A stretch of DNA of 64,000 nucleotides from Clostridia bacterium (lineage in GTDB: Bacteria > Bacillota > Clostridia > Oscillospirales > RGIG577): NCBI GenBank assembly GCA_017513095.1, contig JAFWDJ010000012.1, positions 1 through 64,000 on the forward strand. Reading direction: 5' to 3'. A model generated the notes under the pieces. It had not been told where the DNA came from. It did no database searches and saw nothing but the letters and a program-made list of their open reading frames with translations. The position numbers and the translations under genes were made by a program. Positions 43,805-52,173 of the stretch are shown here, one piece after another (within the stretch, counting starts at the first letter, position 1; the number at the start of each line of letters is the position of its first letter).

Positions 43805-44071
43805 ATGCAGTCTGCTAAAGTAGTTGTAGAAAACGAAGTAGGGTTACACGCCAGACCGGCAACATTTTTCATACAGAAGGCTAATGAGTATAAGTCCAGC
43901 ATCTGGGTTGAGAAAGCAGGACGGAGAGTAAACGCAAAGAGCCTGCTCGGCGTTCTTTCTCTGGGCATAAGCAAGGGCATGGAGATCGACATTATTGCTG
44001 AAGGGCCCGACGAAGAGCTGGCGGCAAAGAGCTTGCAGGAGCTTGTTTCCAAGAATTTTTCCAGCATTTAA
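43805..44071 (+). CDS. ptsH: Phosphocarrier protein HPr
   Basis: An 88-residue protein from ATG 43805 (GGGGCGGGAA upstream). The active histidine is His15 in GLHARPAT and the regulatory serine is Ser46 in NAKSLLGVLSLG. Both the PTS phosphotransfer site and the HPr kinase site are therefore present, unlike Crh proteins that lack His15. It is monocistronic, with its own promoter and terminator; ptsI is not adjacent. Confidence 0.93.
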   Translation: MQSAKVVVENEVGLHARPATFFIQKANEYKSSIWVEKAGRRVNAKSLLGVLSLGISKGMEIDIIAEGPDEELAAKSLQELVSKNFSSI

Positions 44072-44138
44072 GCTTTAAATGCCGCATTCGTTTGCGTCAT
44101 AGCGTTTTGTTAAAAAAGAACATAGGTGTAATCTCGTA

Positions 44139-44175
44139 AGGACGCAAAGTAAAACTGCGTCCTTTTATTTTTTCA
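44139..44175 (+). terminator. Terminator after HPr gene
   Basis: AGGACGCA and TGCGTCCT pair around a 9-base loop and are followed by TTTATTTTTT. Confidence 0.88.
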
Positions 44176-44209
44176 AAAACCCCCGAAAAAGAGCGAGGGG
44201 AGGGATATT

Positions 44210-46048
44210 ATGCGAAAAGAGCACGAACATCTTTCAAACAAGATAAAAAACCTGTCGATGAAGCCCGGCGTTTATATTATGAAGGATAAATCGGGCAGGA
44301 TAATCTATATCGGCAAGGCGAAGGCGCTTAAGAACCGCGTAAGCCAGTATTTCCACGACGCGCCGAAGGAGAGTATAAAGACCGAGCGGATGGTGTCCAA
44401 TATACATGATTTCGACTATATCGTGACCGACACCGAGCTTGAGGCGCTCGTGCTCGAATGCAATCTCATAAAGCTTCATAAGCCTAAGTATAATATCCTT
44501 TTAAAGGACGACAAAAACTTCCCGTATCTTAAAATAACGCTTAACGACGATTATCCGAAGATCGCCCTTGCGCGAAAGAAGCTTCCCGACGGCGCGAAGT
44601 ATTACGGGCCGTATCTCTCGGCCAAAACGATAAACGACACTATATGGACATTAAAGCGCACGTTCATGATAGCCACCTGCAAGCTTTCCTTCCCGCGCGA
44701 CATAGGGAAGGTGCGCCCGTGCCTTAATTACCACATAAAGCGCTGCATAGGCCCCTGCATCGGCGATGTAACGCCCGAGCAGTATCACGAGATATTCGAC
44801 GACATAGTCGCCTTTATCGAGGGAGACTATGAGAGCGTGATAAAGGAGCTTGAGGCGAAGATGTACGAGGCGTCCGAGAATATGGAGTACGAGCGCGCGC
44901 GCGTATTCCGCGACCGCATACGCTCCATAGAGAGGCTCGGCCTGAAGCAGAAGGTCGTGCTTGACTCAAAGCGCGAGTGCGACGTTATAAGCTACTTTGT
45001 CGAGGGCGATATATTGTGCTTCTCCGTGCTTATGGTGCGCTTCGGGCGGCTCATCGACAAAAAGGTGATAAAGCAGCGCGTCGGCGCCGCGTTCGACGAG
45101 CAGGAGTCGCTTTCGCAGTTCTTAAAGCAGTTCTACGACGAAAACTCGATAATACCGAAGGATATATATTTAAGCGCCCCCGCGGGCGACGGCGCTCTTT
45201 TGGAGGAGCATTTTTCAAATATAGCGGGGCATAAGGTGCGCATATCTGCGCCGAAAAGCGGGAAACCGCTTGAGCTTGTGCGCATGTCGCTTTCCAATGC
45301 GCGCGAGGAGGTAAGAAACGATATTCTGAGCATGGAAAAGTCGCGCGCGCTTTTACTCGAGACAAAGCGTATGCTCGACCTTCCGAGTGTTCCGGCGCGC
45401 ATAGAGGCTTACGACGTTTCAAATCTCGGCTCCGACGCGATGGTGGGCGCGATGGTCGTATTCAAGGAGGGCGCGCCGTCAAAGTCGGACTATAAGCGCT
45501 TTAAGATAAGAACGCTCGACGCGCCCGACGATTACGCCGCGACGAAGGAGATAATCTACCGCCGCTTCGAGGCGCTTGAGGCGGGGGAGCGCGGCTTTTG
45601 TGAAAAGCCCGACCTTATTCTTCTTGACGGAGGCGCGGGACATTTGAACGCCGTTACGGACATGCTTTCAAATCTCGGAATAGACGTGCCCGTGTTCGGC
45701 ATGGTGAAAAACAAGAGCCACAGGATAAGGGGGCTCGTATCAAAGGACGGGGAGCTTACGTTCAAAGGCGTGGGCGACGTGTATACGCTGCTCGGCCGCA
45801 TCTCCGAGGAGGTGCACCGCTTTGCGATAAGCTACCACAGGACGAAGCGCACGAAAAACACGCTCACGAGCGCGCTCGACTCCGTAAAGGGCGTGGGCGG
45901 CGTAAAGCGCGCGGCGCTTTTAAAGCACTTCGGCAGCGTAAAAAAGATAAAAGAGGCCGATATTTCCGAAATCGCGCAGGTAAAGGGCATAAACGAGGAG
46001 CTTGCGCGGCGGATAAAGGCAGAGCTTTCGGGCGGTGATGAAAAGTGA
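44210..46048 (+). CDS. uvrC: Excinuclease ABC subunit C
   Basis: A 612-residue protein after GAGGGGAGGG. The N-terminal GIY-YIG nuclease has PGVYIMKDKSGRIIYIGKAK. A UVR helix pair lies near residues 203-238 and the RNase H-like nuclease domain contains EAYDVSNLGSD. The C-terminal helix-hairpin-helix region is KGVGGVKRAALLKHFG. It makes both incisions of nucleotide excision repair with UvrA and UvrB, encoded elsewhere. Overlaps rsmD. Confidence 0.96.
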   Translation: MRKEHEHLSNKIKNLSMKPGVYIMKDKSGRIIYIGKAKALKNRVSQYFHDAPKESIKTERMVSNIHDFDYIVTDTELEALVLECNLIKLHKPKYNILLKDDKNFPYLKITLNDDYPKIALARKKLPDGAKYYGPYLSAKTINDTIWTLKRTFMIATCKLSFPRDIGKVRPCLNYHIKRCIGPCIGDVTPEQYHEIFDDIVAFIEGDYESVIKELEAKMYEASENMEYERARVFRDRIRSIERLGLKQKVVLDSKRECDVISYFVEGDILCFSVLMVRFGRLIDKKVIKQRVGAAFDEQESLSQFLKQFYDENSIIPKDIYLSAPAGDGALLEEHFSNIAGHKVRISAPKSGKPLELVRMSLSNAREEVRNDILSMEKSRALLLETKRMLDLPSVPARIEAYDVSNLGSDAMVGAMVVFKEGAPSKSDYKRFKIRTLDAPDDYAATKEIIYRRFEALEAGERGFCEKPDLILLDGGAGHLNAVTDMLSNLGIDVPVFGMVKNKSHRIRGLVSKDGELTFKGVGDVYTLLGRISEEVHRFAISYHRTKRTKNTLTSALDSVKGVGGVKRAALLKHFGSVKKIKEADISEIAQVKGINEELARRIKAELSGGDEK

Positions 46049-46590
46049 GAGTAATATCCGGCAGCGCGAAGGGCGTGCCGCTTAAAACGATAGACGGCGA
46101 CAGAACGCGCCCCACGACCGACAAGGTCAAGGAGGCGATGTTCAACGTGATACAGTTTGACATCGAGGGCGCGCGCGTGCTCGACGCCTTCGCGGGCAGC
46201 GGTGCGCTCGGCATAGAGGCGCTTTCCCGCGGAGCCGCAGAAGCCGTATTTCTTGATACGAACCGCGCGGCGGCGGCCATGATTAAAAAAAATCTTGCGG
46301 CGGCGAAGCTTTCTGAGAACGCGAAGGTCTATGTTTCGGACTGCCGAAAATATATAAAGGAATACCGCGGAGAGCCGTTTGACATAGTGTTTTTGGACCC
46401 TCCTTACGATAAAGAAGAAGTAAAAGATGTTTTTAATGAATTATTTACTTGTAAAATGCTGTCCGATACTGCTATAATATTGTGTGAAACGAGACAGGAG
46501 CTTTTGCCCGAGAGAGTGGGCAGCTTCGTACGCCTTAAAAAATACGTCTACGGAAAGATAAACGTCACCGTATACGTGGGAGAAAAATAA
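46045..46590 (+). CDS. rsmD: 16S rRNA (guanine966-N2)-methyltransferase RsmD
   Basis: A 181-residue Rossmann methyltransferase starting at GTG 46045 within the uvrC end. Motifs: VISGSAKG, RPTTDKVKEAMFN, LDAFAGSGALGIEALSRG and catalytic DPPY. The rsmD-coaD order that follows is widespread. Confidence 0.94.
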   Translation: MRVISGSAKGVPLKTIDGDRTRPTTDKVKEAMFNVIQFDIEGARVLDAFAGSGALGIEALSRGAAEAVFLDTNRAAAAMIKKNLAAAKLSENAKVYVSDCRKYIKEYRGEPFDIVFLDPPYDKEEVKDVFNELFTCKMLSDTAIILCETRQELLPERVGSFVRLKKYVYGKINVTVYVGEK

Positions 46591-46627
46591 ACGAGCAGCC
46601 GCCGTTTGGTCTGGAGGTATCACTGTA

Positions 46628-47113
46628 ATGAACATAGCGGTTTACCCGGGAAGCTTTGACCCGATAACTAACGGTCATCTTGATATTATAAGAAGAGCAG
46701 CAAAGCTTTACGACAAGGTCGTTGTGGGCGTGCTTACGAACGCATCGAAGCAGCCCATGTTTGAAAAATCGCAGCGCGCCGATTTCATAAGGAGATCGAC
46801 CGCCGCGCTCGGCAACGTGGAGGTGGCCTTTTTCGAGGGGCTTTTAGTCGATTTTCTGAAGAAAGAGAACGCCAAGGTAATACTAAAGGGACTTCGGGCT
46901 ACGTCCGACTTTGAATACGAGTTTCAGATGGCGCTTGTAAACAAGCAGCTCTGCCCCGATGTCGAAACGGTATTCCTTTCGAGCAGCGCCAAGTATACGT
47001 TTTTAAGCTCCAGCGTTGTGCGCGAGATAGGAAGGCTGGGCGGCGACATTTCCATGTTCATCCCGGCGGAGATTCTTGACGACGTTAAAACGGCAATGAC
47101 CGCAAAAAAATAA
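46628..47113 (+). CDS. coaD: Phosphopantetheine adenylyltransferase
   Basis: A 161-residue nucleotidyltransferase after GGAGG. The start AVYPGSFDPITNGHLDII contains the (H/T)xGH-type motif, and the C-terminal LSSSVVREI matches the ISSTxVR motif. Catalyses the penultimate step of coenzyme A synthesis. Confidence 0.96.
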   Translation: MNIAVYPGSFDPITNGHLDIIRRAAKLYDKVVVGVLTNASKQPMFEKSQRADFIRRSTAALGNVEVAFFEGLLVDFLKKENAKVILKGLRATSDFEYEFQMALVNKQLCPDVETVFLSSSAKYTFLSSSVVREIGRLGGDISMFIPAEILDDVKTAMTAKK

Positions 47114-47147
47114 AAGCCAAAAGAAAATTTAAGAAGAGGTGTTATAT

Positions 47148-47648
47148 ATGGGCGTTGAAAAGCTTATAGATGAACTTGACAATCTGATACAGGAGAGCAC
47201 ACCGCTTCCGCTTTCAAGCGGCAAATGCGTGATAGACAAGGAGCGCGCAAGGGAGCTTATCCAGCAGATCAAGCTCAATTTCCCCGTGGAAATGCATCAG
47301 GCGCAGTCCGTGGTTGAGGACAGAAACAATATTTTAGAGCGTGCCAACAAGGAAGCCGAGGAGCTTATGAAGCGCGCCGAAACGCGCGCAAAGAAGCTTA
47401 TATCCCAGGAGGAGATAGTGCGCCAGGCGGCGCAGCGCGCAAACGAGATAGTTTCGCTTACGCAGAACCGCTCCAATGAGATAAAGCGCAATACGGCGGA
47501 ATACGCGAATACCGTTTTAGCATCGATGGAGGAGACGCTTGCGAAAAATCTGGCCGAGATACGCCAGAGCAGAAAGCAGCTAAAGAACGTGGCGCAGCGG
47601 GGACGTCCTCAGGAGGGCCCCGAGGCGGGCGAACAGCAGGCCGAATAA
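47148..47648 (+). CDS. Conserved coiled-coil protein linked to coaD
   Basis: A 166-residue protein from ATG 47148 behind GAAGAGGTG. The N-terminal part (VEKLIDELDNLIQESTPLPL, then SSGKCVIDKERARELIQQI) precedes a long alanine/glutamate/arginine-rich coiled coil (about 55-150). It resembles F-type ATPase subunit b or DivIVA helices, which is why homologues are often called ATPase. I know this gene mainly as a neighbour of coaD in Clostridia; its function is unknown. No membrane segment is seen. Confidence 0.75.
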   Translation: MGVEKLIDELDNLIQESTPLPLSSGKCVIDKERARELIQQIKLNFPVEMHQAQSVVEDRNNILERANKEAEELMKRAETRAKKLISQEEIVRQAAQRANEIVSLTQNRSNEIKRNTAEYANTVLASMEETLAKNLAEIRQSRKQLKNVAQRGRPQEGPEAGEQQAE

Positions 47649-47673
47649 GGCGAAAAACCAAATATTTCAATTA

Positions 47674-47728
47674 AGAAACGACGCGCATGAGGGGTTTTTT
47701 ACTCCAAAACGGCGCGTTTCTTTTTTTC
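47674..47728 (+). terminator. Terminator before the division and cell-wall cluster
   Basis: AGAAACGacGCGC and GCGCGTTTCT pair across a 25-base loop and are followed by TTTTTTT. It separates the coaD group from mraZ. Confidence 0.82.
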
Positions 47729-47754
47729 GGGGCGCTTCTTTTGCATTTTTGGTA

Positions 47755-47783
47755 TTGATTTATTTGAGTTAACATTATATAAT
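47755..47783 (+). promoter_or_regulatory. Promoter of mraZ (dcw cluster)
   Basis: TTGATT (47755-47760) and a perfect TATAAT (47778-47783) are spaced by 17 bases. The transcription start would fall at the first AAAGTG box. Confidence 0.85.
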
Positions 47784-47790
47784 GAAGTAT

Positions 47791-47830
47791 AAAGTGGCAC
47801 AAAGTGCAACAAAGTGGAGACAAAAGCGCA
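47791..47830 (+). promoter_or_regulatory. MraZ operator: AAAGTG boxes with 10-bp spacing
   Basis: AAAGTGG, AAAGTGC and AAAGTGG begin at 47791, 47801 and 47811, followed by a weaker fourth copy AAAAGCG at 47822. The AAAGTG unit repeated every 10 bases just after the -10 is the arrangement reported for MraZ autoregulation in Mollicutes, so MraZ probably controls this promoter. Confidence 0.82.
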
Positions 47831-47848
47831 AAAGAGAGGTGAGAGGAT

Positions 47849-48268
47849 ATGCTTATAGGCGAATTTGAACACAGCGTCGATCAGAAGGGGCGCGTTATAA
47901 TCCCCGCGCGCTTTCGCGAGGACCTGGGCGATAAATTTGTCATAACAAAAGGCCCCGACGAATGTCTTTTCATATATTCTCTTCACGAATGGGCGCGCCT
48001 CGAGCGCCAGATAAAGGAGCTGCCCTTAAGCAAATCGAGAAGCCTTCAGCTTTACTTCTTTTCAAGCGGAAATCTCTGCGAAACGGATAAGCAGGGCAGG
48101 GCGCTCGTGCCGCAGAATTTAAGACGCTTTGCAAAGCTCGAAAAAACGGTAATGGTCATCGGCGCGTCAAATCACGTGGAGCTTTGGGACAGTGAGCTGT
48201 GGCAGGAGAAATGCCGGTCGCTTACGCCCGACATGATAGTGGCCGCCATGGAAGAGATGGGCTTTTGA
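47849..48268 (+). CDS. mraZ: Transcriptional regulator MraZ
   Basis: A 139-residue protein after AGAGGTGAGAGG. Two SpoVT/AbrB-type DNA-binding halves: DQKGRVIIPARFRE near residue 12 and DKQGRALVPQNLR near 85. It forms ring oligomers that bind repeated boxes upstream of its own gene. First gene of the dcw cluster. Confidence 0.95.
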   Translation: MLIGEFEHSVDQKGRVIIPARFREDLGDKFVITKGPDECLFIYSLHEWARLERQIKELPLSKSRSLQLYFFSSGNLCETDKQGRALVPQNLRRFAKLEKTVMVIGASNHVELWDSELWQEKCRSLTPDMIVAAMEEMGF

Positions 48269-48281
48269 TAATCATACGCTT

Positions 48282-49217
48282 ATGGAATTTTCACACGTAT
48301 CTGTAATGCTTTCGGAATGCATGGAGGCGCTTAATATTAAGCCCGACGGCATATACGTTGACTGCACGGCGGGCGGCGGCGGACATTCCGAGGAAATAGC
48401 AAAAAGACTGAAAACGGGCAGACTCATAGCGATAGACCGTGACACGGACGCCATAGCCCACGCGGGCGAGCGGCTTAAAAAGTACGGCGACAGAGTCACG
48501 CTCGTGCACGGCAATTTTAAAGACTTAAAAGAGATACTTAAACAAAACGGCGTATGCGGGGCTGACGGGATACTTATTGATTTAGGCGTATCTTCGTATC
48601 AGCTTGACGAGCCGGAGCGCGGATTTTCGTATCAGAACGACGCGCGCCTTGATATGAGGATGGACCGAAGCGCGCCGCTCGACGCATGGACCGTTGTAAA
48701 TACATACGACGAAAAGGAGCTTGCGCGCATATTCTTCGAATACGGCGAGGAGCGGTATTCGAGGCGCATAGCCGAGCTAATAGTAAAACGGCGCGCGCAG
48801 AAGCCGATAGATACGACGCACGAATTGGTTGACATAATTAAGCAGGCGATGCCCAAAAAGGCGCTGAGCGAAAAGGGGCATCCCGCGAAGCGCGTTTTCC
48901 AGGCGATACGCATAGAGGTAAACGGCGAGCTTGAGGGCTTAAAAGAGACGCTTGACAACATATACGACTGTCTTAACATAGGCGGCACGGCCGCGATAAT
49001 CACATTCCATTCGCTTGAGGACAGGATGGTCAAGCAGTATTTCAAAACTATGTCCGAGGGGTGCACCTGCCCGAAGGATTTTCCCGTATGCGTGTGCGGC
49101 AAAAAGCCGAAGCTTGAGCTTATGCGCGGAAGGTCGGCAACGCCGTCGAAGGAGGAGCTAAACGCCAACAGCCGCTCCAAGAGCGCCCGTCTTCGCGCGG
49201 CGCGTCGCGTTCTTTAA
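48282..49217 (+). CDS. rsmH: 16S rRNA (cytosine1402-N4)-methyltransferase RsmH
   Basis: A 311-residue protein beginning EFSHVSVMLSECMEAL. Motifs: YVDCTAGGGGHSEEI (SAM site), GADGILIDLGVSSYQLD and FHSLEDRMVKQYF. Standard second gene of the dcw cluster. The ribosome site is weak, so translation may be coupled to mraZ. Confidence 0.96.
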   Translation: MEFSHVSVMLSECMEALNIKPDGIYVDCTAGGGGHSEEIAKRLKTGRLIAIDRDTDAIAHAGERLKKYGDRVTLVHGNFKDLKEILKQNGVCGADGILIDLGVSSYQLDEPERGFSYQNDARLDMRMDRSAPLDAWTVVNTYDEKELARIFFEYGEERYSRRIAELIVKRRAQKPIDTTHELVDIIKQAMPKKALSEKGHPAKRVFQAIRIEVNGELEGLKETLDNIYDCLNIGGTAAIITFHSLEDRMVKQYFKTMSEGCTCPKDFPVCVCGKKPKLELMRGRSATPSKEELNANSRSKSARLRAARRVL

Positions 49218-49235
49218 ACATATGAGGAGATAAAG

Positions 49236-49847
49236 ATGGCACTTCAATATTCAAGGCCTAAAATCGAGGATGATTTTGAATTTTACGAGCAGATAACGCC
49301 GGACCCCGTAAGAACGAGAAGAGCGAAGGCGCGCTCGCGGGGAAGAACGGCGTTAAAGGTCATTGCGTATACGCTTATAGGAGCGGTATGCGTTTTTCTC
49401 ATCCTTGCGGTGCTTGCGAATTACGCAAAGCTTACGAAGCTTTCGATGGAGGAATCGGAGCTTACGCGCGAGCTTTCCGATTTAAAGGAGCAGGAAGCAA
49501 GGCTGACGGTCGATATCGACAAAAAAACAACGCTTAAAGATATAGAATACATAGCGACGAATACGTTCGGCATGGTCAAGATTCAGGATTATCAGCGCGA
49601 ATACATAGACATGAAAAGAAGCGACAAGGCCGAGATAGTGAACTCGTCGCCCGTGTCCGACATATCCTCGCAGACGCAGACGATTTTCGGCACCATCAAG
49701 GAATACTTAAGCCGCGATGAATCGCAGGAAGAGACCGCGGCGGCCGAAATCACGGACGAAGCCGCGGCGGAGACGGCGGCGGCGGAGGCCGTGCCCGCCG
49801 AAGAATATCCGGCCGCGCAGGAAGAATATATCGCCGCCGAAGAATAA
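49236..49847 (+). CDS. ftsL: FtsL-like division protein
   Basis: A 203-residue single-pass protein behind GAGGAGAT. Basic cytoplasmic start (about 1-42), membrane helix (about 43-65), then a leucine-zipper-like coiled coil (KLTKLSMEESELTRELSDLK). A conserved-type IEYIATNTFGMVKIQDYQ end follows. The remaining 70 residues are an acidic Ala/Glu-rich tail not typical of FtsL. Position between rsmH and the PBP supports FtsL. Confidence 0.85.
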   Translation: MALQYSRPKIEDDFEFYEQITPDPVRTRRAKARSRGRTALKVIAYTLIGAVCVFLILAVLANYAKLTKLSMEESELTRELSDLKEQEARLTVDIDKKTTLKDIEYIATNTFGMVKIQDYQREYIDMKRSDKAEIVNSSPVSDISSQTQTIFGTIKEYLSRDESQEETAAAEITDEAAAETAAAEAVPAEEYPAAQEEYIAAEE

Positions 49848-49912
49848 TATACTTTATATGACGAAGTATATCCCATGAGAGAAGAAGGGCGCACAATACG
49901 GAGGTAAACCGC

Positions 49913-52132
49913 GTGAAGAAAAAGAAACGCGCGTCGATGAAAAAAAGAATAGTGTGGCTTATGGTGCTGTTTTTGGTACTCGGCTTCATTCCGATAACGG
50001 GCCAGGTCGTGAACGTGGGCATACGCCAGCACGAGCAGCTTCAGTCGGACGCGGTGGAGCAGCAGACGCGAAACACCGTCATAAGTCCGCAGCGCGGCAC
50101 AATATACGATACGAACCTAAAGCCGCTTGCGGAGAGCGCGACGGTCGAAACGTGCTATCTTTCCCCCGTTACTATACCCGAAGATCAGAAGCGCCTTGTG
50201 GCGCAGAAGCTTTCGCAGATACTCGGCGTGGACTACAATAAGACGTATGAGCAGACGCTTAAAACAAATCAGTATGAGGTAGTAAAGAAAAAGCTTGAAA
50301 AAGAAGACGCCGACGCGGTGCGCGCCTTTATAAACGAGTTTAACGTAAAGGGCGTGCATCTTGCCGAGGATACGAAAAGATATTACCCCTACGGCGACTT
50401 TCTTGCCCATGTTCTCGGTTTTACCGGTACAGACAATCAGGGCCTTTACGGGCTTGAGCTTCAGTACGACGACGTACTTACGGGCACGAGAGGCAGAGTA
50501 GTCACGGCGAAGGATGCGGCGGGCAACGCGCTGCCGTTCCAGTACGAGGATTACGAAACGGCGCAGAGCGGCACGTCGATAGTTTTAACGATCGACGAGG
50601 TGATACAGCACGTCGCGGAAAAATATCTCGAGGAGGCCGTATTGCAGAATGCCGTGGCAGACAGAGGCGTTGCGATAGTCGTTGACGTGGAAACGGGCGC
50701 CGTGCTCGCAATGGCCGTGGAGCCCGACTTTGACCCGAACAATCCGTATACGCTCGATTATTCGACGCAGCTGCGCATTGACAATATAGTCGACGACGAG
50801 GCGAGAAGCGCCGCTCGCAACGAGGCGCTTCAGTATATGTGGAGCAATAAGGCCGTAACGGATACATATTATCCCGGCTCCGTATTCAAAATATTTACGG
50901 CGGCCATGGGCCTTGAGGAGGGCGTTGTAAAGCCCGACGACCAGTTCTACTGCAGCGGCGTTATGCAGGTCGAGGAGTGGGAGATACACTGCCACGTAAG
51001 ACGCGGACACGGACAGGAATCGTTCGTAAAGGGCGTTTTGAATTCCTGCAACCCCGTATTCATGACGGTAGCGCAGAGACTCGGCTCCAATACGTTTTAT
51101 AAATACATGGACGCCTTCGGATTTTTGGAAAAGACGGGCATAGACCTTCCCGGCGAGGCCGTGGGCATATTCCATACAAAGCAGAACTTCAATATAGTTG
51201 AGCTTTCGACGGCGGGCTTCGGTCAGAACTTCTCCGTTACGCCCATGCAGATGGCGGCGGGCATCGCGGCCGTGGCAAACGGCGGCAAACTCATGCAGCC
51301 CTATATTGTAAAGCAGTACGTTGACAACGAAAAGAACGTAATAAAGAACGTGGAGCCCGTGGAAAAGAGGCAGATAATCTCGAAGACCACGAGCGACACG
51401 TTAAGCTATATCCTTGAGCTTGTCGTAACGTCGGGTACCGGCAGCAACGCCTACACGAAGGGCTACCGAGTTGCGGGCAAGACGGGTACGACCGAGAAGA
51501 TCGACAAGCAGAACAAGACGGGTCTTGAAAACTTACGCATCGCGTCATTCGGCGCTTATGCGCCTGCGAACGACCCGAAGATCGCCGTGCTTGTGCTCTT
51601 AGACGAGCCGGGCGGCCCCAAGAAGTTCGGCGGTCAGATAGCCGCGCCCGTTGTCAGCAAGATAATAGAGGAGTCGCTTCCGTATCTCGGCGTGGAGCCG
51701 CAGTATACAGAATCCGAGCTTCAGTCGCTCGATATTACGGTGCCCAATATGATAGACGGCTTCGCAAACGTTTCCGACGCTAAGGCATATCTTGCGGATA
51801 ACGGCATAAGGTGCAGGATAATAGGAAACGGCGATACTGTTACAAACCAGATGCCGCGTCCCAACACGAGAATGCCGCAGGACGGCATGATAATACTCTA
51901 CACGAACGGCGACGCCGTGATGAACGAGGTGGAGGTGCCGAACGTTTCGGGCAGCTCGCCGTATAACGCGAACGCGATGATAACGAACAGATCGCTTAAT
52001 TTCTCGGCAACGGGAGTATACAATAAATCCGGCGTGGTGGCCGTAAATCAGTCGCCCGCCGCGGGTACGGTCGTTCCGCTGGGAACGATAGTTACGGTCG
52101 AATTCAGAGAACCGACTTCAACGGTAGAATAA
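49913..52132 (+). CDS. Class B penicillin-binding protein with PASTA domains (FtsI/PbpB/SpoVD type)
   Basis: A 739-residue septal transpeptidase from GTG 49913 behind ACGGAGG. One N-terminal membrane helix (about 12-31), PBP dimer domain (about 50-215), then transpeptidase domain. Active-site motifs are SVFK (323-326), SCN (378-380) and KTG (523-525), all intact. Two C-terminal PASTA-like repeats lie at about 605-735 (VPNMIDGFANVSDAKAYLAD and VPNVSGSSPYNANAM). It would crosslink septal peptidoglycan with FtsW. SpoVD (spore cortex) and PbpB (division) share this layout and only one copy is present here, so either role fits. Confidence 0.93.
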   Translation: MKKKKRASMKKRIVWLMVLFLVLGFIPITGQVVNVGIRQHEQLQSDAVEQQTRNTVISPQRGTIYDTNLKPLAESATVETCYLSPVTIPEDQKRLVAQKLSQILGVDYNKTYEQTLKTNQYEVVKKKLEKEDADAVRAFINEFNVKGVHLAEDTKRYYPYGDFLAHVLGFTGTDNQGLYGLELQYDDVLTGTRGRVVTAKDAAGNALPFQYEDYETAQSGTSIVLTIDEVIQHVAEKYLEEAVLQNAVADRGVAIVVDVETGAVLAMAVEPDFDPNNPYTLDYSTQLRIDNIVDDEARSAARNEALQYMWSNKAVTDTYYPGSVFKIFTAAMGLEEGVVKPDDQFYCSGVMQVEEWEIHCHVRRGHGQESFVKGVLNSCNPVFMTVAQRLGSNTFYKYMDAFGFLEKTGIDLPGEAVGIFHTKQNFNIVELSTAGFGQNFSVTPMQMAAGIAAVANGGKLMQPYIVKQYVDNEKNVIKNVEPVEKRQIISKTTSDTLSYILELVVTSGTGSNAYTKGYRVAGKTGTTEKIDKQNKTGLENLRIASFGAYAPANDPKIAVLVLLDEPGGPKKFGGQIAAPVVSKIIEESLPYLGVEPQYTESELQSLDITVPNMIDGFANVSDAKAYLADNGIRCRIIGNGDTVTNQMPRPNTRMPQDGMIILYTNGDAVMNEVEVPNVSGSSPYNANAMITNRSLNFSATGVYNKSGVVAVNQSPAAGTVVPLGTIVTVEFREPTSTVE

Positions 52133-52173
52133 TGTCCGCAGAATGCGCGGAGCCGACGTCAGGGGGGTATGAG

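Noticed and set aside
48282-49217. Missing promoter or terminator between mraZ and rsmH
   Set aside because: The gap is only 13 bases and the order is the standard operon. The weak ribosome site is better explained by translational coupling.
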